Below, in pieces: positions 1-6,400 of a stretch of 11,764 nt of DNA. Under the pieces are notes generated by a model. The model was not told the origin of the DNA and did no database searches. It saw only the letters and a program-made list of their open reading frames with translations. Source of the stretch: Cellulomonadaceae bacterium (lineage in GTDB: Bacteria > Actinomycetota > Actinomycetes > Actinomycetales > Cellulomonadaceae); contig JAITCK010000110.1 in the NCBI GenBank assembly GCA_031283115.1, positions 1 to 11,764 of the forward strand. Reading direction: 5' to 3'. The first letter of the stretch is position 1, and each line of letters begins with the position of its first letter. Made by a program: the position numbers and the translations under genes.

Positions 1-167
1 CGCCTGGCAGCGGTTTTTTTGTTGAGTCCCCGCAGGCCGGGTGAGAGCCGGTCGGCGGTGTGGGCTTGGGCGAGTTCGGCACGGTGGCGGGCGCGGGATG
101 GTAGCCAGTATCCGAAGACGAGAATCCCTACGGCGATTGCGACGATACCTGCGGCCGAGGATTCCAC
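1..167 (-). CDS. SepX/GlpR-like divisome membrane protein (5' part only)
   Basis: The gene runs off the left edge; the first 55 codons are visible. It begins at a GTG (167-165), because the frame is closed by a TAA eight codons upstream and has no other usual start codon. Residues 1-6 are short and polar, residues 7-22 form one membrane span (GIVAIAVGILVFGYW), and then a basic, charged stretch follows (LPSRARHRAELAQAHTADR, then LSPGLRGL). This span-then-basic layout resembles the N-terminus of streptomycete SepX, corynebacterial GlpR and mycobacterial Rv0996, membrane proteins tied to Wag31/DivIVA or FtsZ during division and polar growth. Position directly after a rimJ-like gene is the same as for Rv0995-Rv0996. 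The name rests on pattern and synteny recalled from memory; the diagnostic C-terminal part lies outside. It has its own -10 box six bases upstream, so it can be transcribed apart from rimJ. Confidence 0.75.
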   Translation of the reverse strand, partial: MESSAAGIVAIAVGILVFGYWLPSRARHRAELAQAHTADRLSPGLRGLNKKTAAR

Positions 168-173
168 ATCAGC

Positions 174-203
174 AGAATATGCCCGTACTTGTTATCGCAT
201 CAG
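174..203 (-). promoter_or_regulatory. Putative leaderless promoter of the sepX/glpR-like gene
   Basis: On the minus strand TATTCT (179-174) lies six bases before the GTG start, and no Shine-Dalgarno is present between them. This fits transcription starting at or next to the start codon. A -35 match is poor (CTGATG about 18 bases upstream). The site sits in the 76-base gap after the rimJ-like stop codon. Confidence 0.4.
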
Positions 204-243
204 TATGTGCTGCGGCGTGTTGCTATTCGTGGTTATTGTGTGG

Positions 244-909
244 CTATTGTCTCTTTTTCCAGCGGGCCAGGAGTCCATCGGGAACTTCACTGCTGGTCAG
301 GGCGAATGTTCGATGGTCTCGCCAATCGCCTTCGATATGCAGGTAGCGCTGCCGTATTCCTTCGTCACGGAATCCGAGTTTTGCGACGACTCTCAGGCTG
401 CGTTCATTTCCCGGGCGAATGTTGATTTCCATGCGGTGGAGCCCAAGGGTGGTAAAGCAGTGGTCGGTGGCGAGGGCGACGGCTGTGGGGACGATTCCTC
501 GCCCGGCAACGTGCCGTGAAATCCAATAGCCGATAACGGCTGACCTCAGTGACCCGTAGGTGATCCCGGTGACGGTTATTTGGCCTACCAGTTTGCCGTC
601 CAACTCGATCACAAAGGGCAGGGCTGTTCCTTGCTGGGCGGCCCGGTGGAGGGCACGCACATAGTGGCTGAAGGTTGTTGGCTGTGTTGGGGTGTCTGTG
701 GCGGGCACGGTGGCTTCCCAGGGGCCTAGCCAGCGGTGGTTTTCGCTGCGCAAGCGCAACCAGGCGGTTTCGTCTGTTTCTTTGAGTGGCCGCAGCACCA
801 CCTGTCCGGCAGGGGTTGTGTCGCTGAGGCGCACCGCCCAGGTTTTGTTGCCGCGCAGTCTGGTCCACAGCCTGTCCAGCGGCCCCTGCCTGTCACCTTT
901 CACCGTCAC
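244..909 (-). CDS. RimJ/RimL-type GNAT N-acetyltransferase
   Basis: This 221-residue protein belongs to the RimJ/RimL class of GNAT acetyltransferases, which move acetyl from acetyl-CoA to a protein N-terminal amine in the cytosol; the true substrate is unknown. Visible landmarks are VVLRPLKETDETAW (37-50), the ENHRWLGPWE segment (56-65) typical of the RimJ class, IELDGKLVGQ (strand 4, 101-110), the acetyl-CoA pyrophosphate loop RHVAGRG (132-138), EINIRPGNERSLRVVAKLGF (161-180) with the Asn and paired hydrophobics of the last CoA-binding helix, and DWRDHRTFAL at the end. Length is close to the roughly 200 residues usual for the class. The start is a GTG at 909; a second GTG at 903 is possible. 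It is divergent from the cyclo-ligase gene. In Mycobacterium tuberculosis the equivalent is Rv0995, but the galU and moeA genes lying between in that genome are missing here. Confidence 0.92.
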   Translation of the reverse strand: MTVKGDRQGPLDRLWTRLRGNKTWAVRLSDTTPAGQVVLRPLKETDETAWLRLRSENHRWLGPWEATVPATDTPTQPTTFSHYVRALHRAAQQGTALPFVIELDGKLVGQITVTGITYGSLRSAVIGYWISRHVAGRGIVPTAVALATDHCFTTLGLHRMEINIRPGNERSLRVVAKLGFRDEGIRQRYLHIEGDWRDHRTFALTSSEVPDGLLARWKKRQ

Positions 910-920
910 CTAGACGACAC

Positions 921-950
921 TATCTATTTGGCCCCGTAGCCGCCTGTCGG
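921..950 (-). promoter_or_regulatory. Putative promoter of the rimJ-like gene
   Basis: On the minus strand CCGACA (950-945) and TAGATA (926-921) are separated by 18 bases and end 11 bases before the GTG at 909. A transcript would have a leader of only about five bases. This is the only promoter-like pair in the short divergent gap. Confidence 0.35.
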
Positions 951-996
951 CGCGCCATGTTCGCGGTTGCTGGCGCCCAGGAGGCAGGCTTGGGGG

Positions 997-1602
997 ATGG
1001 CTGGCGAACAGGGCACGGATTCTCCGGGCGGGAACTCTCAGGCTGCTAAGAGGGACTTGCGGGGACGGTTGACTTTTGCCCGGCAGGCCCACAGTTCAAC
1101 CTACCGGCAGGAGATCGCCTGCCAGTTGGCTGAAACGGCTGCCAGTGTGGAGGCCTTGTGGGTGGCCCGCCGGGTGGCGTCGTATGTGTCGTGGCCTAGC
1201 GAGCCGGGCACGGAGGTTCTCAACGCGAATCTTTTGCGGGGTGGGGTTTCTTTGCTGCTGCCTGCTGTGGGTTCGGATGTCGATTTACGGTGGTCTGTGG
1301 TCGCTCCCGGCGAGGATGTGGCCTCGGTTGGTCACAAGCCGTCTGATGATGCGACGGCCCTGGCTACCGCCGATGTTGTGCTTGTTCCTGCCTTGGCTGT
1401 CGATAGCAGGGGCACCCGGTTGGGCCAGGGGGCTGGCTGGTATGACCGCATGTTGGCGTTTGCTTCGGCGGGAGCCTTGCTGGTGGCTGTCGTCCACGAT
1501 GACGAGTTTTTTGATGCCGCTACTGCTCCTCTCCCCCGTGAACCGCATGACCGCCTGGTGGGGGCCGTGTTGACGCCATCGGCCTACCGCGTCTTGACGT
1601 GA
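997..1602 (+). CDS. 5-formyltetrahydrofolate cyclo-ligase
   Basis: This enzyme (5,10-methenyltetrahydrofolate synthetase, EC 6.3.3.2) uses ATP to convert 5-formyl-THF into 5,10-methenyl-THF, recovering stored folate for one-carbon metabolism in the cytosol. With the ATG at 997 it has 201 residues, normal for the family. The N-terminal AAKRDLRGRL (16-25) is the usual Lys/Arg-rich first helix. VLVPALAVDSRGTRLGQGAGWYDR (128-151) is the family signature, with the GxGxGxYDR-like loop, and PREPHDRLVGAVLTP (180-194) is the conserved C-terminal strand. AGGAGG at 979-984 lies 12 bases before this ATG, a little far. An upstream TTG at 967 would add ten residues, but then the AGGAGG would fall inside the coding region. 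Its neighbour is an FmdB gene, as in Rv0991c-Rv0992c. Confidence 0.93.
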   Translation: MAGEQGTDSPGGNSQAAKRDLRGRLTFARQAHSSTYRQEIACQLAETAASVEALWVARRVASYVSWPSEPGTEVLNANLLRGGVSLLLPAVGSDVDLRWSVVAPGEDVASVGHKPSDDATALATADVVLVPALAVDSRGTRLGQGAGWYDRMLAFASAGALLVAVVHDDEFFDAATAPLPREPHDRLVGAVLTPSAYRVLT

Positions 1603-1667
1603 GGCGTTTTTGATGTGAGGCCCGCACGGTCGGGGCAGTGTCCGCACAGTGAGCAAGAACACGGGGC

Positions 1668-1684
1668 CGCAGGTAGACCCTGCG
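1668..1684. promoter_or_regulatory. Small inverted repeat upstream of fmdB
   Basis: CGCAGG (1668-1673) and CCTGCG (1679-1684) form a perfect 6-bp inverted repeat around TAGAC. It ends next to the probable -35 region of the fmdB promoter, so it could be an operator. It has no T-run and so is not a convincing terminator for the cyclo-ligase gene. Confidence 0.25.
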
Positions 1685-1708
1685 TAGAAGTTCCCCCGAA
1701 AAATCGCG

Positions 1709-1723
1709 TAAAATCTTCGCCCG
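1709..1723 (+). promoter_or_regulatory. Putative leaderless promoter of fmdB
   Basis: TAAAAT at 1709-1714 is a good -10 box standing eight bases before the GTG at 1723, with no Shine-Dalgarno between. The -35 side is weak (TAGAAG at 1685-1690). The layout argues for a leaderless mRNA. Confidence 0.5.
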
Positions 1724-1974
1724 TGCCTACTTACGCTTACCGGTGTGCCGACTGCGGCTACGCGTTCGACATTCACCAGTCCTTCAGCGATGAGTCTTTG
1801 ACCGTGTGCCCGCAGTGCCACGGCGTGTTGCGTAAGCAGTACGGCACCGTTGGGGTGACCTTCAAGGGTTCAGGCTTCTACCACAATGATTCACGGGCGG
1901 GCGCAAAGAAGACTGCCAGTTCGAAGTCGTCCAACAGCAACACGTCCAAGACTCCCGCTAAGGCTGCCGCCTAG
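1723..1974 (+). CDS. FmdB-family zinc-ribbon protein (Ruc-like)
   Basis: This is an 83-residue protein with a single N-terminal zinc ribbon: C8-x2-C11 and C29-x2-C32. The frame is open upstream to 1615, but the family nearly always begins MPTYxYRC, and here the GTG at 1723 starts PTYAYRCADCGYAFD, so this start is preferred. The middle (VTFKGSGFYHNDSR) is also typical of FmdB proteins. From about residue 60 the tail is Lys/Ser/Thr/Ala-rich and looks disordered. The M. tuberculosis homologue Rv0991c (Ruc) was described as a redox-regulated chaperone that needs zinc cysteines and a disordered tail; a similar role here is an inference from family and shared neighbourhood. Older names (putative regulatory protein, FmdB) came from a formamidase operon and say little about function. 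A terminator overlaps its stop codon. Confidence 0.92.
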   Translation: MPTYAYRCADCGYAFDIHQSFSDESLTVCPQCHGVLRKQYGTVGVTFKGSGFYHNDSRAGAKKTASSKSSNSNTSKTPAKAAA

Positions 1975-1984
1975 TTTTTTCTTT
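1957..1984 (+). terminator. Intrinsic terminator overlapping the fmdB stop codon
   Basis: CTA-A-GGC (1958-1964) pairs with GCCTAG (1969-1974) across a TGCC loop, with one bulged A and a possible G·U pair at the base. It is followed directly by TTTTTTCTTT (1975-1984). The stop codon TAG is part of the stem. It would separate fmdB transcription from the SAF gene, which has its own promoter. Confidence 0.5.
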
Positions 1985-1996
1985 GTGCTGCCCGAT

Positions 1997-2014
1997 GGGT
2001 CACAGTCGGGTCAC
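1997..2014 (+). promoter_or_regulatory. Two direct GGGTCAC repeats, one helical turn apart
   Basis: GGGTCAC occurs at 1997-2003 and again at 2008-2014, a period of 11 bp, in the gap before the SAF-protein gene. Repeats on one face of the helix suit an OmpR/PhoP-type response regulator. The 11-bp spacing and GTCAC core recall streptomycete PHO boxes, but the match is only partial. Confidence 0.3.
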
Positions 2015-2044
2015 TTTGTACGCACAGGCACCAGCGCAGGCAGG

Positions 2045-2053
2045 TTATCCACA
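2045..2053 (+). other. Perfect DnaA-box sequence TTATCCACA
   Basis: TTATCCACA is identical to the classic 9-base DnaA box. It stands alone in the window, about 50 bases before the SAF gene start, and no origin features (box cluster, AT-rich unwinding region, dnaA or dnaN) surround it. It may be a regulatory DnaA site or chance. Confidence 0.3.
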
Positions 2054-2092
2054 GCCGCGACTGTCTTTGTCCCGGCAAGGTTGTTACCGCTC

Positions 2093-2106
2093 TAGCCTGC
2101 CGTCTA
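2093..2106 (+). promoter_or_regulatory. Putative leaderless promoter of the SAF-protein gene
   Basis: TAGCCT (2093-2098, TAnnnT type) lies seven bases before the ATG at 2106, without a Shine-Dalgarno. TTGTCC at 2067-2072 is the best -35 match, but the 20-base spacer is long. Confidence 0.35.
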
Positions 2107-2705
2107 TGACCCGCCGCCACTCCCCCAGCCTCCGGCCCTCCGCCTTCCCGCGGCAGCAGGCGCCCCGGCCTGCTGCCCGCCTCAACTCCACGCCCGGACT
2201 ACCGGGGGCAGGGTCTCCCCTGCGTCGCCGACTGCGACGGTACTGGTGGCGATCCCGATGGGCTGTTGTCGCTGTCAGCCTGGGGATCGCCGCTGCAGCC
2301 ACCGTACACACCCTAGCCCCACCACCACCAGCAGACCCGACCCTCACCTGCACTGACGCCAGTAGTTCCGGGCTTTCCCAGCAGCGCACCATTGACGCCG
2401 CCCCGGCTGGTTCTGTTGTCGTGCCCATCATGCTTGACCCGTCTTTTGCCGCCTATCTCAGCCCTGGCGACCATATTGACCTGCTGGCCAACAGCGAATA
2501 CGTGGCTAGACGGGCACAGGTTTTACCCGCCCCCACGCAGGCAGCCGACTCCAAGCAGCCGGGGCAATCGACGGGAGGGCTGCTGGGGTCTGTTGGCGCG
2601 CGGGATGCTCCCGCATCAACCCTAGTGGCTGTCAGCCGTGAAGAATCTCGGGCCGTCTCAGCGGCCATGTTGCAGGGCACCTTGGCCGCTGTCATCGTCC
2701 GATAA
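2106..2705 (+). CDS. Membrane-anchored SAF-domain protein (CpaB/RcpC-like)
   Basis: With the ATG at 2106 the product has 199 residues. The frame is open back to 1983, but that extra part is not protein-like, and the -10 box supports the internal ATG. Residues 1-51 are Pro/Arg-rich and cytosolic, ending in a strongly basic block (RRRLRRYWWRSR, 40-51). Residues 52-71 are one membrane span (WAVVAVSLGIAAAATVHTLA). Next come a proline run and an extracellular domain with the SAF/CpaB pattern: a short degenerate SAF-like region, VVPIMLDP, then YLSPGDHIDLLA, a Gln/Gly/Ser-rich insert, and the closing ESRAVSAAMLQGTLAAVIVR. CpaB/RcpC proteins stabilise Flp-pilus secretins, but actinobacterial relatives beside fmdB and mscL are usually found without pilus genes, and none is here. 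The role is unknown; the family call rests on pattern only. Confidence 0.8.
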   Translation: MTRRHSPSLRPSAFPRQQAPRPAARLNSTPGLPGAGSPLRRRLRRYWWRSRWAVVAVSLGIAAAATVHTLAPPPPADPTLTCTDASSSGLSQQRTIDAAPAGSVVVPIMLDPSFAAYLSPGDHIDLLANSEYVARRAQVLPAPTQAADSKQPGQSTGGLLGSVGARDAPASTLVAVSREESRAVSAAMLQGTLAAVIVR

Positions 2706-2773
2706 GAGCCGGATCGTGGCCGTCCGCCGCGTGTCGCCGCAAGCCGGGCAGGCCAACGGCTGACACTTGCCTC

Positions 2774-3190
2774 ATGTTCAAAGGTTTCAAAGATTTCTTG
2801 CTCCGCGGCAACGTGCTCGACCTGGCCATCGGTATCGTTGTCGGTGGCGCCTTCACGGCAGTGGTTCAGGGACTGGTCAACGGGATTCTCAACCCGCTCA
2901 TCGCCGCTATTTTTGGCCAGCCCGACATCAGTCACATCGGAAAGTTCCACCTCAACGGGGCCGAGTTCAGTGTGGGCCTAGTGCTCAACGCCCTGCTCAA
3001 CTTCATCATCATCGCCGCCGCCCTCTACTTCTTTGTAGTGTTGCCGGTCAACAAACTCATGGCTATGAGCAAAAAACCTAGCCCTGCTGATGAAGCCCTC
3101 AGCCTGGAACAAAGCGAGGTTGACCTGCTCACCGAGATTCGTGACCTGCTCAAAACCCAAAATACTGCCCCCACCGATGTCCAGGCGTGA
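2774..3190 (+). CDS. mscL: Large-conductance mechanosensitive channel MscL
   Basis: This 138-residue inner-membrane protein forms the homopentameric pore that opens under high membrane tension and releases solutes after osmotic downshock. Length matches the E. coli protein (136). The N-terminal amphipathic helix MFKGFKDFLL (1-10) leads to RGNVLDLAIGIVVGGAF (11-27), the hallmark start of TM1 with the tightly packed Gly/Ala gate. NGILNPLIAAIFG (36-48) ends the TM1 region, a periplasmic loop covers about 49-64, TM2 is about 65-92, and a charged C-terminal helix (LEQSEVDLLTEIRDLLK, 111-127) builds the cytoplasmic bundle. The ATG at 2774 fits the family start exactly. No Shine-Dalgarno is visible; a weak -10-like GACACT sits six bases upstream. 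It is the last plus-strand gene before a convergent terminator region. Confidence 0.97.
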   Translation: MFKGFKDFLLRGNVLDLAIGIVVGGAFTAVVQGLVNGILNPLIAAIFGQPDISHIGKFHLNGAEFSVGLVLNALLNFIIIAAALYFFVVLPVNKLMAMSKKPSPADEALSLEQSEVDLLTEIRDLLKTQNTAPTDVQA

Positions 3191-3231
3191 GGCGGTTCTG
3201 GTCCACAGTTCGTTGCACATCGGTGGTGTCA

Positions 3232-3264
3232 AACCGCTAACGGCACGGCACTAACCGCTAACGG
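3232..3264 (+). repeat. Tandem AACCGCTAACGG repeats, 21-bp period
   Basis: AACCGCTAACGG occurs at 3232-3243 and 3253-3264, an exact 12-base repeat with a 21-bp period (two helical turns). Each copy contains CCGCTAACGG, which is nearly palindromic (reverse complement CCGTTAGCGG). It lies between the convergent mscL and helicase-like genes, and its function is not evident. Confidence 0.5.
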
Positions 3265-3267
3265 TGT

Positions 3268-3287
3268 CCGCGTTCTCCCCAATGCGG
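3268..3287. terminator. Weak hairpin after mscL
   Basis: CCGCGTT (3268-3274) pairs with AATGCGG (3281-3287) around CTCCCC, seven pairs with one G·U wobble. No T-run follows. It may contribute to ending mscL transcription together with the stronger hairpin downstream. Confidence 0.25.
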
Positions 3288-3348
3288 GGGCACGTCGGCA
3301 GCCAGGCGTGAATCGTTGGACTCAAAGCCTCCCCGTTCATCATCCGCT

Positions 3349-3388
3349 AGGCCCGGTATCGACTCCCGTTCGATGCCGGGCCTTGTTA
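3349..3388. terminator. Strong hairpin terminator between convergent genes
   Basis: GGCCCGGTATCGA (3350-3362) pairs with TCGATGCCGGGCC (3370-3382) around CTCCCGT. With the outer A-T pair (3349/3383) this makes a 14-bp stem with one G·U wobble, followed by TTGTTA on the plus strand. It lies 160 bases past the mscL stop and 85 bases past the end of the minus-strand helicase-like gene, so it can serve both directions. The U-tail is short. Confidence 0.6.
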
Positions 3389-3466
3389 CGCGGCGGTGCT
3401 TACGGCGCAGCGCAGGCGGCTGCTGAGGCACCGACTGCTGAGATAGCAAAGATGGCCGATCGTCCA

Positions 3467-6400
3467 TCAGGCAAGGTCAGCATCGGTGAGCAGGGGAACA
3501 ACCAGGTCACGTGGGGTGACGTCGGCGCCCCGGCTGCCCATGCGCTCGTCGCGGGCTTTCTGCACTAGCCAGCGCACCCGGTCGGCTTCGCCGTCAGGGT
3601 CAAGGAAAACGGCGGCACTCCACACCTGCGTCACCACCCAGCCCAAGGATTCGAGGCGGCCAGGCAGTTGCCGGTCACGCACCCGGATGGACGGTTCGCT
3701 GGTGTAGGCGGCATCATCGGTGAGTACAGCCACCAGCATTTGACCGGGCAGGTCGGGGTGGCCCACAACCAGCGGGATACGCCCAGTGGAGTTGCCGCTG
3801 GCGCAGGGAAGGCCATAGTCGGTTTCTACGGTATAGCCCATACGCCAGAGGCGTTCGCCCAGGTCAGCCAGGAGACGGTCGGTGGTGGCTCCGGCTCCCT
3901 CCATTTCGGCAGCAGTCTCGGCAGCAGCCTCCTCGCCAACCGTCCCGTCAGCCGCCACACTACCGGCATCCGCGACGCCACCACCAGCAGCCAGGGTGAG
4001 CACTTCAGCCAGCATCCGCGAACCATCAGTGCGCAGGCGGTCAGGGTCAAGGTCGGCTGCTGTCAAGCAGGACACCACGTGGAGGCGGTGGCGCACCGCT
4101 CCCAGCGCCTCGCAGAGCAGGCCAGCGCCGCGCGGTTCAGCCAATCCGGCGAACCGATGCAGCACCCGCCCGTGGGGGGTGCGGCCCAAGCCGATGGCCA
4201 GCACAATGGTGTCGCGGATCAGGCCGGTGGCTTCGCTGGCTTCCACCACGGTGACGGCTTCGCTGCGGGCCGGGTCGAAGAAGGGTTCCAGGGCCGGGTT
4301 GGCGCGTACCTCACTAGCCAGGGCTTCACGGATGCGGGCGGCATGAACGGAGGTCAAGGCAACAATGCCCAGGGAGGCTTCTGGCCTGGTCAGGGCGTGG
4401 TCGATGACGATGTCGACAACCCGGGCCACTTCTTCGGGGGTGGAGCACACGGTTCCGGTGGTCGGGTTGGGCATACCGCGGCCGTCAACCAGGTCGAAGG
4501 CAACCCCTTGCTCGACGGCAGGCATCGGGGGTGTAGCCATGCTGCCTGCGTAGCCGTGGCGGGCAAGCAGACAGGCCAGGGCGGTGTCGCGGCGGCCTGG
4601 CCGGGCAGCCAAAGCAATGGTGGGCAGCACGTCAGCGAACTCGCTGACAGCATCAGTAGTGGCGCGCCGATGGTCGCCAATAACAACAATCTGCCGACCG
4701 CGCGCCACCGCAGAGATCACCCGTTGGAGGGGCGTGTGTTCGATGCCGTCCAGAACCACCAGGTCAACGGTGCGGCAGGCATCTGCCAGGGCGGGCACTT
4801 GGGTGGGGGTTCCGGCCAAGGCCGGAACCAGGCGGTGGAGCACGCCGCCATGTCGGGAGGCCATCTGCCGCACCGACGTCAACTGTCCTTGAACCAGTTG
4901 ACTGTACAAGGCTTCAACGTCAGCGGCTTGCGCCCGCATGGCTGCCGCCCGGCGGCTCTTGACGACAGCCCTGATGGACGTGGACAGGGAGGCGATGTGG
5001 CGGGCGTCCAGGTCGCGGAAGCGGCGCACCAGGTTGTCCAGGCTGGCCCCGTCATGCCCGGCTAAGGCTTGATCGCTGGCGAGAATCTGCTCAAAGACTG
5101 ACGACCACCAGGCCAGGTCGAGTTCACATTCGACCTGGTGGACGGGGACTTGCCGGGCAGCAAAGTCGTCGATGAGGTCACCCAAACCTGCCTGACGTAC
5201 CCGCCGCAGGGCGACGTTTTGCCGGGGCAGGTGAACCAGGGCGGCGTCATCGGCAGCCAAGGCCAGGCAGCGGGCGCTCAGGGCGTCCAAGTCGGTGTCG
5301 AGCAGGCCGCCGCCAACGGGCGTGGAGGCCAGCACAGGTTCCAGGGCGTCGCAGTCAATGCGCACGGCTTCGCACGTGTCTTCGATAGTGGCGAGGCCTT
5401 CGGGTAGTACCGGCCAGCCGCCGTTGGCGCTGTGGGTTGCCCAGGCTTCACGCTGGGATTGCACTTGAGCCAAAGCGGCGTGGAGGTCGTCAACCCGCAC
5501 TCCCGGGCGGAGCATGTCGCGGGCGCGTTTGCGCAGGCGACGCCGGACTACGGAACTCATGTCCACACCGTGTTCGGCCCGCCATTTACGGGGGGCAGTG
5601 GCTTGGAGCATGTCGGCAGCGCTGCGTTCAAACACCATGGGCTGGAACACGTCCAAGGTGCCACGCATCCCGGCCAGCATGGCCAACTGGTCGGCGAAGG
5701 CGTGGACGCTGGCTGGCGGGGTCAACCCGGTGGTTTCGGTGACGTAAGCGATTTGTCGGCGCAACTGCGGCAGGGTGACCTCGCCTAGCCTGCGCACCCG
5801 AGTCAAGGCTTCAGCGGCAGCATCGTCGCTGGTGAGGTTGGCTTCATGCCAGCCGGTTGCCCTGGCTGCCGGGGTGAAAGCGCCCAGTTCTGCCGCCTCT
5901 TGTAGGTCGGCTGCGCGGGCGGCCCGCTGGTCTGCCGTCAACTGGCATACGGTGGCTACGGGCAGGCGCACCTGCGTGGACGGGGTGGGCCGTTCACTGG
6001 TCAAGCGGGCCAGGGCTTGCAGGGCATCGTAGGCAGAAACGTTCCAGGGGTAGCGGGGGGCGTGAAGTGCCGTGATGTAGGCGCTCAGGCCGCCGCGGGC
6101 CCCCACTAGGGCGTCACGAATGTTGGCGATACTGTTTTCGTCCAGGCTTTCGGTACCCGAAGAAATAGACATGAGGATTTTGCTGGACACCTGGTGGCGC
6201 CCGGTGGGTGACGGGGGCACATCAAGGAGGAGGCCGTCAAGGTTGAGGCGGGTCAGGCGGGCGGCCAGGTTGTCGGTGGCGCGGCGGTGACCGGACACGT
6301 AAAGCACACTGCGGCCTGCTGCAGCGGCCTCAGCGATGACGGCTGCCACGGTGCCGGGAATGTCGGAGCCGATGGGGGCGTCCACGTACAGGTGGCCGCC

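Noticed and set aside
19..519. 166-codon plus-strand frame at the left edge
   Set aside because: The minus strand here encodes the SepX/GlpR-like start and the end of the RimJ-like protein, both with family features. The plus frame has none.
2045..2053. Replication origin around the DnaA box
   Set aside because: Only one box is present, with no AT-rich unwinding region and no dnaA, dnaN or parAB genes nearby.
3349..3388. Possible tRNA fragment (CCCGTTCGATGCCGGG resembles a T-arm)
   Set aside because: The arms do not form a 5-bp T-stem around the TTCGA. The whole segment is better explained as one 14-bp hairpin.
3258..3568. Small frames on both strands in the mscL/helicase gap
   Set aside because: They cross the strong terminator hairpin, have no Shine-Dalgarno or family motif, and overlap the end of the helicase-like gene.
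3668..5065. 465-codon open frame on the plus strand
   Set aside because: It is antisense to the helicase-like gene, its product is Gly/His/Gln-rich with no recognisable domain, and it follows from the GC-rich codon pattern of the real gene.
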